From Pseudomonas sp. Irchel 3H7 (GTDB lineage Bacteria; Pseudomonadota; Gammaproteobacteria; Pseudomonadales; Pseudomonadaceae): 64,000 nucleotides of DNA. The notes beneath the pieces were generated by a model. It saw only the letters and a program-made list of their open reading frames with translations, was not told the DNA's origin and did not search any database. The position numbers and the translations under genes are program-made. Below, one piece after another: positions 35,287 through 45,288 of this stretch (its first letter is position 1; each line of letters starts with the position of its first letter). The stretch is taken from positions 310,001-374,000 of the forward strand of contig NZ_FYEA01000006.1 in assembly GCF_900187605.1 (NCBI RefSeq), given 5' to 3'.

Positions 35287-35739
35287 GCTTATCTCCACCA
35301 CGTCATGTCTCATGAGGGAATGCCGTGTGTGGCGACGATCATGAATCGTCGGGAGATCGCGCCCAGACGTGCAGGTGCACTGGCTGAGGGGTTCCAGAGG
35401 GGTTGTTTCCACTGAACTGCGATCGCACACAATAGCCTGACTCCGTTCATGCAATGAGAATGGCGTCACATTAATGGCTATTGGATATTGCGAATATCAG
35501 GTTGGGCCTGATTGTTACTAGGGGAATCCCTTAGACACGGGAACCTACGGTGCAAACCGAGGTCGCGCCGCAGAGAATGTAGCAGATGAAAATCACCGGG
35601 CCAGTAAAGCATGATGTTAATGTGACATCAATGCCTGATCATGGCATTTTTGACGGGTCGGGTTTGGCAATCAAGAACTGCCATTTGCCGCCGATAACCT
35701 CACATAGTGAATTCATCAGAACAAGCCCAGGAGTCATTG
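35287..35739. other. Gene-free divergent region upstream of cheV
   Basis: These 453 bases part the HPt-like gene from cheV and hold no supported gene. The right half has TTGACG at 35650-35655, but no matching -10 was found at 16-18 bases. No sigma-54 or FliA-type promoter was recognised. Confidence 0.4.
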
Positions 35740-36675
35740 ATGGCCGGCATTCTCGACACGGTAGACCAACGCACGCAACTGGTGGGTGAGAATCGCCTGG
35801 AAATTCTCATGTTTCGACTGGCCGGGCGCCAGTTGTTCGCGATTAACGTGTTCAAGGTCCAGGAAGTGCTGCAACTGCCGAAACTGACTTTGATGCCGCA
35901 GCGTCATCCGTTTGTGTGCGGGGTGGTCAATCTGCGCGGTCAGACCTTGCCGGTGATTGATCTGTCGCAGGCAATCGGCATGCGTCCATTGGTGCCTGGC
36001 CCAAACAGCACCATCATCGTCACCGAGTACAACCGTTCGGTGCAGGCATTCCTTGTGGGCGGTGTGGACCGCATCGTCAACATGAACTGGGAAGCCATTC
36101 TGCCGCCGCCGACCAGCGCCGGGCGTCAGCACTATCTGACTGCGATCAGCAAGGTCGACGATCAACTGGTGGAAATCATCGACGTCGAGAAAGTCCTCGC
36201 CGAAATCGTCCCTTACAACGCCAAGGTCTCGCGTGAAAAACTCGAAGATCCGGTGCTGGAGCGCGCCCGTGGCCGTGAAGTACTGCTGGTGGACGACTCC
36301 AACGTGGCTCTCTCGCAATTGCGCGACACCCTCGGCCAGCTCGGCGTGAAGATGCACATTGCCAGCGATGGTCTGAAAGCCCTGAACATGCTCAAGGCCT
36401 GGGCCGATACTGGCGTGAGCATGACCGACAAACTGCTGATGATCTTCACCGATGCGGAAATGCCGGAAATGGACGGTTATCGCTTGACCACCGAAATTCG
36501 CAATGACCCGCGTCTGCGTGGCTTGTACGTGGTGTTGCACACCTCGCTGTCCGGCAGTTTCAACGACTCGATGGTGAAGAAGGTCGGCTGCGACAACTTC
36601 CTCTCCAAGTTCCAGCCGGACAAGCTGGTCGACGTGGTGCGCCAGCGTCTGATGCTCGACGAAGTCCCGGCCTGA
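35740..36675 (+). CDS. cheV: Chemotaxis coupling protein CheV (CheW + receiver)
   Basis: A 311-residue protein made of a CheW-like domain (about 20-165; LEILMFRLAGRQLFAINVFK, VCGVVNLRGQTLPVIDLSQ) and a receiver domain (about 182-305; VLLVDDSNVALSQL, phospho-Asp238 in MIFTDAEMPEMDGY, Lys in NFLSKFQP). CheV links chemoreceptors to CheA and adapts the array. ATG 35740 follows AGGAG. No other chemotaxis gene is near except the HPt-like gene on the other strand. Confidence 0.93.
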   Translation: MAGILDTVDQRTQLVGENRLEILMFRLAGRQLFAINVFKVQEVLQLPKLTLMPQRHPFVCGVVNLRGQTLPVIDLSQAIGMRPLVPGPNSTIIVTEYNRSVQAFLVGGVDRIVNMNWEAILPPPTSAGRQHYLTAISKVDDQLVEIIDVEKVLAEIVPYNAKVSREKLEDPVLERARGREVLLVDDSNVALSQLRDTLGQLGVKMHIASDGLKALNMLKAWADTGVSMTDKLLMIFTDAEMPEMDGYRLTTEIRNDPRLRGLYVVLHTSLSGSFNDSMVKKVGCDNFLSKFQPDKLVDVVRQRLMLDEVPA

Positions 36676-36689
36676 TCACACACCCATTG

Positions 36690-36774
36690 TAGGAGTGAGC
36701 CTGCTCGCGGAAGCGGTGTGTCAGCCCCCAATCATTACCTGACACATCGCTATCGCGAGCAGGCTCACTCCTGC
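36690..36774. repeat. REP palindrome pair, family C
   Basis: TAGGAGTGAGCCTGCTCGCG and its inverse complement face each other over about 43 bases. The sequence differs from families A and B. It lies between cheV and the MOSC gene, which run in the same direction. Confidence 0.82.
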
Positions 36775-36842
36775 AGTCATTGCTCTTTGATTCCTGATCA
36801 AGCTCGTATAGGGTGGCGTTTTTATCCTCCAGGGAGCTGGCC

Positions 36843-37649
36843 ATGCTGCGTCTGAGCGCGCTTTATCGTTACCCGTTGAAATCCGGCAAAGTCGATGTGC
36901 TGCAACGCGTCGACCTCGACAAGCTGGGGCTTGATGGCGACCGACGCTGGATGCTCGTGGACGAAGCCAGCGGCCGCTTTCTGACCCAGCGCGCCGAAGC
37001 GAAGATGAGTCAGTTGTCGGCCCTGTGGAATGCGCAGGGCGGTCTGACCCTGAGCGCACCTGAACAGTCCTCCATCGAAATCGCCTTGCCGGGCAACGAC
37101 GCCGAACTGCGCGGTGTGACGATCTGGCGCGACACCTTGCGCGTGCCGGATGCCGGTGATGAGGCCGCGCGCTGGGTCAGCGATTTCATCGGCAAGCCGA
37201 CCCGGCTGGTGCAGGTGCCGCTGGATCGCGCTCGCACCACCCAGGCGGGCTATGGCAACGATGAGGATCAGGTCGCGTTCGCCGATGGATTTCCTCTGCT
37301 GTTGATTGGTGAGGCATCCCTGCAGGATCTATCGCAAAAGGTCGGACGACCGCTGGAAATGCTGCGTTTTCGGCCTAACCTGGTGATCGAAGGCAGCGAG
37401 GCGTATGCCGAAGATGGCTGTAAGCGCATACGCATTGGCGAAGTCGAGTTCCGTGTGGTCAAGCCGTGTTCGCGCTGCATTCTCACCACCATCGACCCGC
37501 AAACCGGTGAGCGCAGTGCCGATCGCGAGCCGCTGGCAACCTTGCAGAAGTATCGCGCTCAAGCCGATGGTGCGATGTTCGGGCAGAATCTGGTGAATGA
37601 CAGCAATGGTCGACTCGAAGTCGGCATGCCGGTGGAGATTCTCGAGTAG
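36843..37649 (+). CDS. ycbX: MOSC-domain protein, YcbX type without ferredoxin domain
   Basis: A 268-residue protein with an N-terminal MOSC_N beta-barrel part (LSALYRYPLKSGKVDVL) and a MOSC domain ending with the conserved Cys motif VVKPCSRCILTTIDPQTGER. E. coli YcbX, which reduces N-hydroxylated bases such as hydroxylaminopurine with molybdenum cofactor, carries an additional C-terminal 2Fe-2S domain (369 aa); that domain is absent here, so an external electron donor is needed. ATG 36843 follows AGGGAG. Placement near molybdenum cofactor genes is within 6 kb but not in an operon. Confidence 0.86.
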   Translation: MLRLSALYRYPLKSGKVDVLQRVDLDKLGLDGDRRWMLVDEASGRFLTQRAEAKMSQLSALWNAQGGLTLSAPEQSSIEIALPGNDAELRGVTIWRDTLRVPDAGDEAARWVSDFIGKPTRLVQVPLDRARTTQAGYGNDEDQVAFADGFPLLLIGEASLQDLSQKVGRPLEMLRFRPNLVIEGSEAYAEDGCKRIRIGEVEFRVVKPCSRCILTTIDPQTGERSADREPLATLQKYRAQADGAMFGQNLVNDSNGRLEVGMPVEILE

Positions 37650-37664
37650 TCCGTCACTGCAACG

Positions 37665-37698
37665 AAAAATGCCCGTGTCCTTGGACACGGGCATTTTT
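37665..37698 (+). terminator. Bidirectional terminator between ycbX and ppnP
   Basis: The stem AATGCCCGTGTCC-TTGG-GGACACGGGCATT-like repeat is flanked by an A run on the left and a T run on the right, between two converging genes. Its loop is about 4 bases long. Confidence 0.85.
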
Positions 37699-37721
37699 GT
37701 TGGTGCGGTGAAACCGTTGCT

Positions 37722-38006
37722 TTAGCCGCGGTATTCGCACAGGTAAGCGGTGTCGACCGCGACCTTGAGCTGGAACTTGCTGTTGGCCGGAACGTTGAAC
37801 TGGCTGCCGGCGGCGAAGGTTTCCCAGTCGCTGCTGTCGGGCAGTTTGACGGTCAATGCGCCGGACACCACATGCATGATTTCACGCTGAGCGGTGCCGA
37901 ACTCGTATTCGCCCGGGGCCATGACGCCGATGGTCGCCGGACCTTCAGCGGTGCCAAAGGCGATCGACTTGACGGTGCCGTCGAAGTACTCGTTGACTTT
38001 AAACAT
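37722..38006 (-). CDS. ppnP: Pyrimidine/purine nucleoside phosphorylase PpnP (DUF1255)
   Basis: A 94-residue single-cupin protein of the PpnP family, which phosphorylyses several nucleosides. The family start [17 protein letters not shown] is present, then [25 protein letters not shown] and the cupin end [16 protein letters not shown]. The length equals E. coli PpnP (94 aa). ATG 38006 fits the conserved N-terminus; 16 residues of open frame upstream are rejected. Confidence 0.92.
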   Translation of the reverse strand: MFKVNEYFDGTVKSIAFGTAEGPATIGVMAPGEYEFGTAQREIMHVVSGALTVKLPDSSDWETFAAGSQFNVPANSKFQLKVAVDTAYLCEYRG

Positions 38007-38111
38007 GGGCGATTCCTCGAAAAGGGTTAAAAAATGGAGGCGGCCAGTATGCACAAGGCTTTTCGCGCCGTCACCTGCCCGGCTTCTGTCTGGTGAGTTC
38101 TCGAATTCACC

Positions 38112-38654
38112 CTAGAGTGGCAAGACCAGTGGCAACAACCGTGCGGTGTTGCGCGCATCCTCCAGCGCCCGATGCTGCTGACCACTGAACTGCATGCCAG
38201 CCAGTTGCAGCGCACCGTTGAGGCCCAACGGCCGCTCCAGGCGTCGGGCCTTGGCGAAGCGTTGTTTGAGGTTCATGTGCGGCACCTTGCTCAATCCACT
38301 GTCGATTTGCAGACGCTGCCATTCCTGCAACAACTGCTTGCGGTCGTAATCGCCCCAGCTGGCCCAGCCTTCGAGGCGCGTCTGATGCTGCGCGAGCCAG
38401 CGTTCGAACGCCGGCCAGACTTCAGTCAACGGCTGCGCCGTGTCGATATTGGCCTGGGTGATGTGCGTCAGTTCACGACAAAAAGGTGTGAGCAACGGCC
38501 GCCGCGTCGGTTTGACGAAGCGCTGGAAGTGATCCTGCTCGCGCCCGGCACGATCGACCAGTGTGGCGCCGATCTCGATAATTTCCATTTCGGTGACCGG
38601 CCAGCCACCCTCATCGGTGGTGGCTTCCAGATCTATGACCAGCCAGTGAGGCAT
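38112..38654 (-). CDS. DEDDh-type 3'-5' exonuclease
   Basis: A 180-residue exonuclease of the RNase T/DnaQ superfamily, KapD/ERI-1-like subgroup. The catalytic acids are visible: VIDLEATTDEGG (Asp8, Glu10), WASWGDYDRKQL (Asp near 102) and HRALEDARNTARLL (His near 161, Asp near 166). No other domain is attached. Whether RNA or DNA is the substrate is not decided by sequence. ATG 38654 follows AGGAA. It lies downstream of atuF on the same strand but is not known as an Atu protein. Confidence 0.88.
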   Translation of the reverse strand: MPHWLVIDLEATTDEGGWPVTEMEIIEIGATLVDRAGREQDHFQRFVKPTRRPLLTPFCRELTHITQANIDTAQPLTEVWPAFERWLAQHQTRLEGWASWGDYDRKQLLQEWQRLQIDSGLSKVPHMNLKQRFAKARRLERPLGLNGALQLAGMQFSGQQHRALEDARNTARLLPLVLPL

Positions 38655-38724
38655 CGCAGGGTTCCTGATTTCCGCGTTCTGATAACTCAGAGCGTAGTCA
38701 AAACCCGCATGCGTGTGTGGGCGA

Positions 38725-40686
<1,962 letters not shown>

Positions 40687-40727
40687 GGGCTATTTCCTTG
40701 GAAAGTTGCATTGCATGTGCTGGCCTC

Positions 40728-40800
40728 ATCGCTGGCAAGCCAGCTCCCACAGGTTTTGTGAGCGACGCAAATCCCCTGTGGGAGCTGGCTTGCCAGCGAT
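40728..40800. repeat. REP palindrome pair, family B, inside the atu operon
   Basis: The arms ATCGCTGGCAAGCCAGCTCC and its inverse complement are identical to those at 3876-3967, with a shorter spacer (about 23 bases). The pair sits in the 118-base gap between the end of atuE and the start of atuF, where it can form a stable hairpin in the message. Confidence 0.85.
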
Positions 40801-40804
40801 GCTT

Positions 40805-41602
40805 TTAGGTCGCCCACCGCGGTTTCCGCTTTTGCACAAAAGCCATGGTGCCCTCGATCCCTTCGTCGCCAGTCACTGCTTCGCTGAACCACTGCGCGGC
40901 CTCATCGAGCAATTCGCTAGACGGCTGACCGGCACTCGCCAACAACAATTTCTTGGTCATCGCATTCGCCTCGGGCGCGCAACACAGCACATGCTGCAAC
41001 ACTTCATCGAGTCGCTCGGCCAGCGCTTGGGCATCCTGCTCGACAAAGTGCACCAGCCCCAGACGCCGTGCCTGATGCCCATCGAAACGCGCCGCCGTCA
41101 GCGCCAATCTTCGGGTTTCGGTCAGGCCGATACGTTGCACAACAAACGGCGCAATCTGCGCCGGCAGCAAGCCGAGGCTGGTTTCCGGCAGGCCGAATTG
41201 CGCCTGATGGTCGGCAATCGCGATATCACTGACACACGCCAGCCCGAAACCGCCGCCAAGCACCGCGCCTTGCAGCACCGTGATCAGCACTTGCGGCGCG
41301 TGCTGTGCTTCCTCCAGCAAGGCACCGAACGCGCGATTCAAATCGCGGTAAGCCTCGGCGCCCTGAGCGCGTGCATTGGCCATGTCCTTGATATCGCCGC
41401 CGGCACAGAAATGCCCATCGGCCCCGCTGAGCACCAGTGCCCGAACAGCGCGGTCATCGCACACAGCCGCCAGCACCGCGCGCAGTTCGCTGACCATCTG
41501 CAGGCTCATCGCATTGCGACTGTCCGGCCGATTGAGGGTGATGTGCAGCACGCCGCCATGCAGTTCCAGCAACAGCGTCTGACATTGCGGCAGGTTGCTC
41601 AT
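40805..41602 (-). CDS. atuE: Isohexenylglutaconyl-CoA hydratase AtuE (enoyl-CoA hydratase family)
   Basis: A 265-residue crotonase-fold enzyme. The oxyanion-hole blocks are AGGDIKDMANARAQG near 70 and VLQGAVLGGGFGLACVSDIAIA near 108-130. AtuE hydrates the isohexenylglutaconyl-CoA produced by the geranyl-CoA carboxylase. The start ATG 41602 overlaps the atuD stop, with GGGGA upstream. The family assignment is certain; the substrate is inferred from the operon. Confidence 0.9.
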   Translation of the reverse strand: MSNLPQCQTLLLELHGGVLHITLNRPDSRNAMSLQMVSELRAVLAAVCDDRAVRALVLSGADGHFCAGGDIKDMANARAQGAEAYRDLNRAFGALLEEAQHAPQVLITVLQGAVLGGGFGLACVSDIAIADHQAQFGLPETSLGLLPAQIAPFVVQRIGLTETRRLALTAARFDGHQARRLGLVHFVEQDAQALAERLDEVLQHVLCCAPEANAMTKKLLLASAGQPSSELLDEAAQWFSEAVTGDEGIEGTMAFVQKRKPRWAT

Positions 41603-42756
41603 TTCTTTTTCCCCGGCAGGATGCCCATCAGTTTGCAGATGATCCCCAGCATGATTTCGTCGGCGCCGCCGCCAATCGATACCAGCCGCACATCGCGGTA
41701 GGCGCGGGCCACCGGGTTGTCCCACATGAAGCCCATGCCGCCCCAATATTGCAGACAGCTGTCGCTGACTTCGCGGCCGAGGCGCCCGGCCTTGAGCTTG
41801 GCCATCGACGCCAGCCGTGTCACATCCTGACCTTTCACGTATTGCTCGGTCGCCTGATAGACCAGCGCGCGCAGGCATTCGATTTCGGTCTGCAATTCGG
41901 CGAGGCGGAAGTGAATGACCTGGTTGTCGATCAGCGCATTGCCGAAGGTCTTGCGCTCCTTGCAGTACTCGATGGTGCTGTCGACGCAATATTCCAGGCC
42001 CTTGATCATGTTCGCCGCACCGAACAGACGTTCTTCCTGAAACTGCAGCATCTGCATCATGAACCCGGCGCCTTCATGGCCGATGCGATTGCGCTGGGGC
42101 ACGCGTACGTTGTCGAAAAACACCTGTGCGGTTTCCGAACTGCGCATGCCGAGTTTGTCGAGGTGCGAACTGAGGCTGATCCCCGGCGTGTTCATCGGCA
42201 CCATGATCAGCGACTTGTTGATGTGCGGTTTGTCGTCCGAAGTGTTGGCCAGCAGGCAGATGAAATCGGCGCTCGGCGAGTTGGTGATCCACATTTTGCT
42301 GCCGTTGATCACATAGTCGTCGCCGTCCTTGCGCGCGGTGGTTTTCAGCCCGGCGACGTCGGAGCCGGCGCCGACTTCAGAGACACCGATGCAGCCGACC
42401 TGCTCACCAGTGATCGCCGGACGCAGGAACTCTTCGCGCAGTTCATCAGAGCCGAAGCGGGCGAGGGCGGGGGTGCACATGTCGGTCTGCACGCCGATCG
42501 ACATCGGAATGCCGCCGCAGTGAATGGTGCCGAACTCTTCGGCAGCGACAATCGAATAGCTGTAGTCGAGGCCCATGCCGCCGAATTTTTCCGGCTTGGA
42601 AATACCGAGCAAACCGAGGTCGCCGGCCTTGCGGAAAATTTCGTGAATGGGAAAGCGTCCGGCCTTTTCCCATTCATCGACGTGCGGATTGATCTCGTGC
42701 TCGACGAACTGGCGGACGGTACGGCGCAGGGCTTCGTGTTCCGGGGTGAAGATCAT
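41599..42756 (-). CDS. atuD: Citronellyl-CoA dehydrogenase AtuD (acyl-CoA dehydrogenase)
   Basis: A 385-residue FAD acyl-CoA dehydrogenase. Family blocks: CIGVSEVGAGSDVAGLKTTA near 127-146, KMWITNSPSADF near 160, RDVRLVSIGGGADEIMLGII near 350. It oxidises citronellyl-CoA to cis-geranyl-CoA. It lies between atuC and atuE with tight spacing (30 bases to atuC, 4-base overlap with atuE). ATG 42756 follows GGAGAA. Confidence 0.9.
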   Translation of the reverse strand: MIFTPEHEALRRTVRQFVEHEINPHVDEWEKAGRFPIHEIFRKAGDLGLLGISKPEKFGGMGLDYSYSIVAAEEFGTIHCGGIPMSIGVQTDMCTPALARFGSDELREEFLRPAITGEQVGCIGVSEVGAGSDVAGLKTTARKDGDDYVINGSKMWITNSPSADFICLLANTSDDKPHINKSLIMVPMNTPGISLSSHLDKLGMRSSETAQVFFDNVRVPQRNRIGHEGAGFMMQMLQFQEERLFGAANMIKGLEYCVDSTIEYCKERKTFGNALIDNQVIHFRLAELQTEIECLRALVYQATEQYVKGQDVTRLASMAKLKAGRLGREVSDSCLQYWGGMGFMWDNPVARAYRDVRLVSIGGGADEIMLGIICKLMGILPGKKK

Positions 42757-42786
42757 TGTTATTGTTCTCCGTAAGATCCGTGGCGG

Positions 42787-44403
42787 TCAGAACCGGCTGA
42801 CGCCGAAGCTGTTGGGTTGCAACGTGCGAATGTCGGCTTCGTGACAGATATCGAGCAAATAACCGAGCAGGGTGCGCGTGTCGCGCGGATCGATCAGCCC
42901 GTCGTCCCACAGGTTGGCGCTGCCATAAAGCGCGGTGGACTGGCTGTCGAGTTTCTGCGCGGTGACCTGTTCGAGCATGTCGAGCATCTTCGGGTCCGGC
43001 GTCAAGCCGTCCTTGAGCTGTTTGGCTTCGGTAACGATGCGCAACACCTTGCCGGCCTGCGCACCGCCCATCACCGCCGTGCGGCTGTTCGGCCAGGCGA
43101 AGATGAAGCGCGGGTCGAGGCCGCGGCCGCACATCGCATAGTTGCCGGCACCGTAGGAACCGCCGACGACGATGGTCAGTTTAGGCACCCTTGCATTGGC
43201 CACCGCTTGAATCAGTTTCGAGCCGTGTTTGATCACGCCTTGCTGCTCGGATTCGGTGCCGACCATGAAGCCGGTGGTGTTGTGGAAAAACAGCAGCGGG
43301 GTCTGGCTCTGGTCGCACAACTGGATGAACTGCGCTGCTTTGCTTGCACCGTTCGGGGTGATCGGGCCGTTGTTGCCAATGAACCCGCAGGCGCGGCCCT
43401 GAATCTTCAATTGGCCGCAGATGGTTTGCTGATCGAACTCGCCCTTGAATTCGACGAAGCAGGATTCATCGGCGATGCGCGCGATGATTTCGCGCACGTC
43501 GTAAGGCTTTTTCGGATCATCGGGGATCAGCCCGAGCAATTCATCGATCGGGTAAAGCGGCTCTTTGTATTGCGGCTCCGGCAGCCACGGCAGCTGCTCG
43601 TTCCATGGCAGCATACGGAGGATTTCACGCACCTGACGCACGCCATCGGCATCGTTTTCCGCGAGGTATTCAGCCGTGCCGGCGACTTGCGCGTGCATCT
43701 CGGCACCACCCAGTTCTTCATCGGTGGCGACTTCGCCGGTGGCGGCTCTGAGCAACGGCGGGCCGGCCAAAAACAGCTTGGCCTTGCCGCGCACCACCAC
43801 CACGTAATCCGACAGCCCCGGCTGATAGGCGCCGCCCGCCGTCGCCGAGCCGTGCACCACAGTGATCTGCGGCAAGCCCATTGCCGACATCCGCGCCTGA
43901 TTGGCAAAACTGCGCGCGCCTTCGACGAAAATCTCGGCGGCGTAATTGAGGTTGGCGCCACCGCTCTCGGCGAGGGTGATCACCGGCAGTTTGTTTTCCT
44001 GAGCGATCTGTTGCAGGCGCAGGGATTTTTTCAGGCCGCTGGGCGAGATCGTGCCGCCCTTGATCGCGCTGTTGTTCGCCACGATCATCGCGCGGATGCC
44101 GCAGACGTAACCGATACCGGCGATCAGCCCGCCACCGGCCGAACTGCCATCCTTGTCGTCATGCAATTTGTAGCCGGCGAGGCTGGCCAGTTCGAGGAAT
44201 GGCGCACCGGGATCAAGCAACAGGTTCAGGCGCTCGCGGGGCAGCAGTTGCCCGCGCTTGTCGAATTTCGCTTTGGCTTCGGCGGCTTTGTTCAGCAGGT
44301 TCTGTTCGAGTTGCTGCACTTGTTCTATGGCCGTAAGCATGGCCGCACGGTTGCGGGCGAACGCTTCGCTGTGCGGATCGAGTTGGGACTGGATCTGCGG
44401 CAT
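42787..44403 (-). CDS. atuC: Geranyl-CoA carboxylase beta (carboxyltransferase) subunit AtuC
   Basis: A 538-residue carboxyltransferase subunit. N- and C-terminal crotonase-like halves are visible: SGGANLNYAAEIF and GSATAGGAYQPGLSDY in the first, FIGNNGPITPNGASKAAQFI and VGGSYGAGNYAMCGRGLDPR in the second. It moves the carboxyl group from the biotin of AtuF onto geranyl-CoA. The alternative is LiuB for methylcrotonyl-CoA; operon context supports AtuC. ATG 44403 follows AAGGAG. Confidence 0.9.
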   Translation of the reverse strand: MPQIQSQLDPHSEAFARNRAAMLTAIEQVQQLEQNLLNKAAEAKAKFDKRGQLLPRERLNLLLDPGAPFLELASLAGYKLHDDKDGSSAGGGLIAGIGYVCGIRAMIVANNSAIKGGTISPSGLKKSLRLQQIAQENKLPVITLAESGGANLNYAAEIFVEGARSFANQARMSAMGLPQITVVHGSATAGGAYQPGLSDYVVVVRGKAKLFLAGPPLLRAATGEVATDEELGGAEMHAQVAGTAEYLAENDADGVRQVREILRMLPWNEQLPWLPEPQYKEPLYPIDELLGLIPDDPKKPYDVREIIARIADESCFVEFKGEFDQQTICGQLKIQGRACGFIGNNGPITPNGASKAAQFIQLCDQSQTPLLFFHNTTGFMVGTESEQQGVIKHGSKLIQAVANARVPKLTIVVGGSYGAGNYAMCGRGLDPRFIFAWPNSRTAVMGGAQAGKVLRIVTEAKQLKDGLTPDPKMLDMLEQVTAQKLDSQSTALYGSANLWDDGLIDPRDTRTLLGYLLDICHEADIRTLQPNSFGVSRF

Positions 44404-44406
44404 GAG

Positions 44407-45276
44407 CTACTCCTTGTCCTTCAGCACATCGGGCAAGTAGGCCCGGTGAAAGCCGTTGAATGACTCGCTGTGAGTGGCCTTGTGCAGTGGCCATGCACGA
44501 CTGCCGAGGCTGGCTGCGCCATCGATTTTCAAGGTGCTGCCACTGATGAACGCCGCCGCCGGGCTGAGCAGAAATACAATCGCCGCGCTGACTTCCGATT
44601 CGGTGCCGATGCGCTTGAGCGGTACATGTTCACGCAGGGTTGGAATCACCGCTTTGAACGCGCCTTCGTAAGTGTCCATACCGCTGGAGGCGATCCAGCC
44701 CGGCGCCACCGCGTTGACCCGCACGCCGGCATGACCCCATTCGAACGCGGCGGTTTTGGTGAAGTTGTCCATGCCCGAACGCGCCGCGCCGGAGTGGCCC
44801 ATGCCGGGCATGCCACCCCACATGTCGGCGAGCATGTTGACGATATTGCCGCCGTGTTTGCTCATCGACTGGTTGAACACTTCGCGAGCCATCAGGAAAC
44901 CGCCGACCAGATTGGTGCGCAACACGGTTTCGAAACCTTTCTGATTGATCGAGGCCAAGGGCGACGGGTACTGGCCGCCGGCATTGTTGACCAGACCATG
45001 GATCGGCCCGTGTTCGGCAATCAGTTCTTTCACCAATTGCTTCACCGCTTCTTCATCGCGTATATCGCAGGCCTTCCAGGATGCGCGGCCACCGTCCTCG
45101 GCGATTTCGGTGGCGACTTTTTCGAGCTTCTCCGGCTTGCGCCCGACCAGCAGCACATTGGCCCCGAGCGCTGCCAGTTCATGCGCGGTGCAGCGACCGA
45201 TGCCGCTGCCGCCGCCGGTAACGATGATGGTCTGGCCGCTGAACAGATCGGCGTTGAAAATCGACGCGTAAGCCAT
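44407..45276 (-). CDS. atuB: Short-chain dehydrogenase/reductase AtuB
   Basis: A 289-residue NAD(P)-dependent oxidoreductase. The Rossmann motif is IIVTGGGSGIGRCTAHEL near 17-34 and the NNAGG segment (LVNNAGGQYPSPL) near 96. The usual catalytic YxxxK is altered: the matching region reads GAARSGMDNFTKTAAFEW, so Tyr is replaced. This occurs in the peroxisomal 2,4-dienoyl-CoA-reductase-like branch. The atu pathway needs steps for citronellol/citronellal oxidation or beta-oxidation; its exact step is unsettled. GGAGG precedes ATG 45276. Confidence 0.87.
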   Translation of the reverse strand: MAYASIFNADLFSGQTIIVTGGGSGIGRCTAHELAALGANVLLVGRKPEKLEKVATEIAEDGGRASWKACDIRDEEAVKQLVKELIAEHGPIHGLVNNAGGQYPSPLASINQKGFETVLRTNLVGGFLMAREVFNQSMSKHGGNIVNMLADMWGGMPGMGHSGAARSGMDNFTKTAAFEWGHAGVRVNAVAPGWIASSGMDTYEGAFKAVIPTLREHVPLKRIGTESEVSAAIVFLLSPAAAFISGSTLKIDGAASLGSRAWPLHKATHSESFNGFHRAYLPDVLKDKE

Positions 45277-45288
45277 GCAAACCCTCCT

